A stretch of DNA of 6,320 nt from Methanosarcinales archaeon (GTDB lineage Archaea > Halobacteriota > Syntropharchaeia > Alkanophagales > Methanospirareceae): the NCBI GenBank assembly GCA_025464585.1, contig JAODGL010000064.1:1-6320 (forward strand). Reading direction: 5' to 3'. Of the stretch, positions 5,668 through 6,320 are shown piece by piece. The notes under the pieces are model-generated. The model did no database searches and was not told where the DNA came from. It worked only from the letters and a program-made list of their open reading frames with translations. Made by a program: the position numbers and the translations under genes. Each line of letters begins with the position of its first letter. The first letter of the stretch is position 1.

Positions 5668-6320
5668 ATGAAAGACAAATATATCACCTACTCTAAAAAC
5701 ATCTTTATCCCGGTGACGAACGTATGCAGAAACGCGTGTGGCTATTGTGGGTTCAGAGCTCGCAGCCCTGACGATGCTTACTTAATAAGCGAAAAAGAAT
5801 TTTTGACGCTCGTAAAAGCTAAAGGCGCAGCAACAGAAGCTCTTTTTACCGCGGGCGAGAGACCTGAGCACGCGAAACTTGCCCCTTTCTTCAAAAAAAA
5901 GATTCTTGACTACGGCTATTCCTCTCTTGTTGAATATACAAAAGAGCTATGTAAACTTGCAATAAAGCATGGATTACTACCTCATTGTAATTTGGGTGTG
6001 CTAAGCATGGAGGAGCTAAAGGAGCTGCGAGCCCTGAATGCATCAATGGGCTTGATGCTCGAAACAGTTGCAGAGGTAGAAGCGCATAAGAACTCACCCG
6101 GAAAAATACCGGCAGAGAGATTGAAAATGGTCGCAGCGGCTGGTGCGCTCAAAATACCCTTCACTACCGGCTTGTTAATAGGGATAGGAGAAAAGTCTGA
6201 GGACCATCTTCTCTCTTTGGAGGCTATTAAGTCGTTGCACGCTAAATACGGGCATATACAAGAAGTTATTATCCAGCCGTTCATCCCCAAGCCATTCACG
6301 CCGATGCGTGACAGGAAACC
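5668..6320 (+). CDS. cofG: 7,8-didemethyl-8-hydroxy-5-deazariboflavin synthase, CofG subunit (3' end outside window)
   Basis: A radical SAM enzyme that, with CofH, forms the deazaflavin chromophore F0 of coenzyme F420 from a tyrosine-derived adduct and a ribityl-aminouracil. The 217 codons present begin MKDKYITYSKNIFIPVTNVC and contain the iron-sulfur motif CX3CX2C at C20, C24 and C27 (CRNACGYC). Further family-typical stretches are TEALFTAGERPE, NLGVLSMEELKELRALNAS, GLMLE, PFTTGLLIGIGE and EVIIQPFIPKPFTPM. CofG proteins usually run to about 320-360 residues, so roughly the last third lies beyond the right edge. The ATG at 5668 is in frame with the conserved N-terminus; a weak TATA-like TTTATCTC at 5641-5648 lies at the spacing seen for leaderless genes here. 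HcgA-like or CofH-like enzymes are less likely given these stretches. cofH may follow, but this cannot be seen. Confidence 0.95.
   Translation, partial: MKDKYITYSKNIFIPVTNVCRNACGYCGFRARSPDDAYLISEKEFLTLVKAKGAATEALFTAGERPEHAKLAPFFKKKILDYGYSSLVEYTKELCKLAIKHGLLPHCNLGVLSMEELKELRALNASMGLMLETVAEVEAHKNSPGKIPAERLKMVAAAGALKIPFTTGLLIGIGEKSEDHLLSLEAIKSLHAKYGHIQEVIIQPFIPKPFTPMRDRK

Noticed and set aside
5982..6299. A 105-codon open frame on the minus strand.
   Set aside because: It is antisense to cofG, whose protein has strong family motifs throughout this stretch. The antisense product has no recognisable features.

Overview
The window looks archaeal, most likely from a methanogen-related or methane-oxidising euryarchaeote. 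Three things point that way: an F420-cofactor biosynthesis gene (cofG), an archaeal-type A24 pre-pilin/pre-archaellin peptidase, and BRE/TATA-type promoters placed about 25-40 bp before start codons with no Shine-Dalgarno sequences. PAS-rich cytosolic kinases and remnants of a DUF3782-type coiled-coil/nuclease-like gene would suit an ANME-1/Methanophagales-like genome, but that finer assignment is a guess from family familiarity.

Layout. Positions 43-3888 (minus strand) hold three phosphorelay genes in one orientation. In order of transcription they are a REC-PAS-(collapsed PAS)-PAS-histidine kinase of 661 aa, a stand-alone Rcp1-like receiver of 145 aa, and a REC-histidine kinase of 377 aa. 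None has a membrane segment or a DNA-binding output, and each appears to have its own TATA promoter. Positions 3889-4495 carry no intact gene. They contain a short repeat with inverted arms, the 3' end of a dead histidine kinase gene (minus strand), and a deletion-scarred DUF3782-like gene (plus strand) that abuts it. Positions 4496-6320 (plus strand) hold an A24 peptidase with both catalytic aspartates, a small winged-helix protein, and cofG, which runs off the right edge.

How the genes fit together. The receiver and the two receiver-headed kinases could exchange phosphate as an intracellular relay, with output by protein-protein contact rather than DNA binding. The A24 peptidase would process type IV pilin-like or archaellin precursors encoded elsewhere. 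The winged-helix protein is a plausible local regulator with unknown targets. CofG acts in central F420 synthesis and has no obvious link to the signalling genes.

The most notable observations are an in-frame loss of a PAS core inside the large kinase, two gene relics sharing a breakpoint, and TATA-to-ATG spacings that predict leaderless mRNAs and settle two start codons. I did not find convincing evidence of a wholly new biological system.
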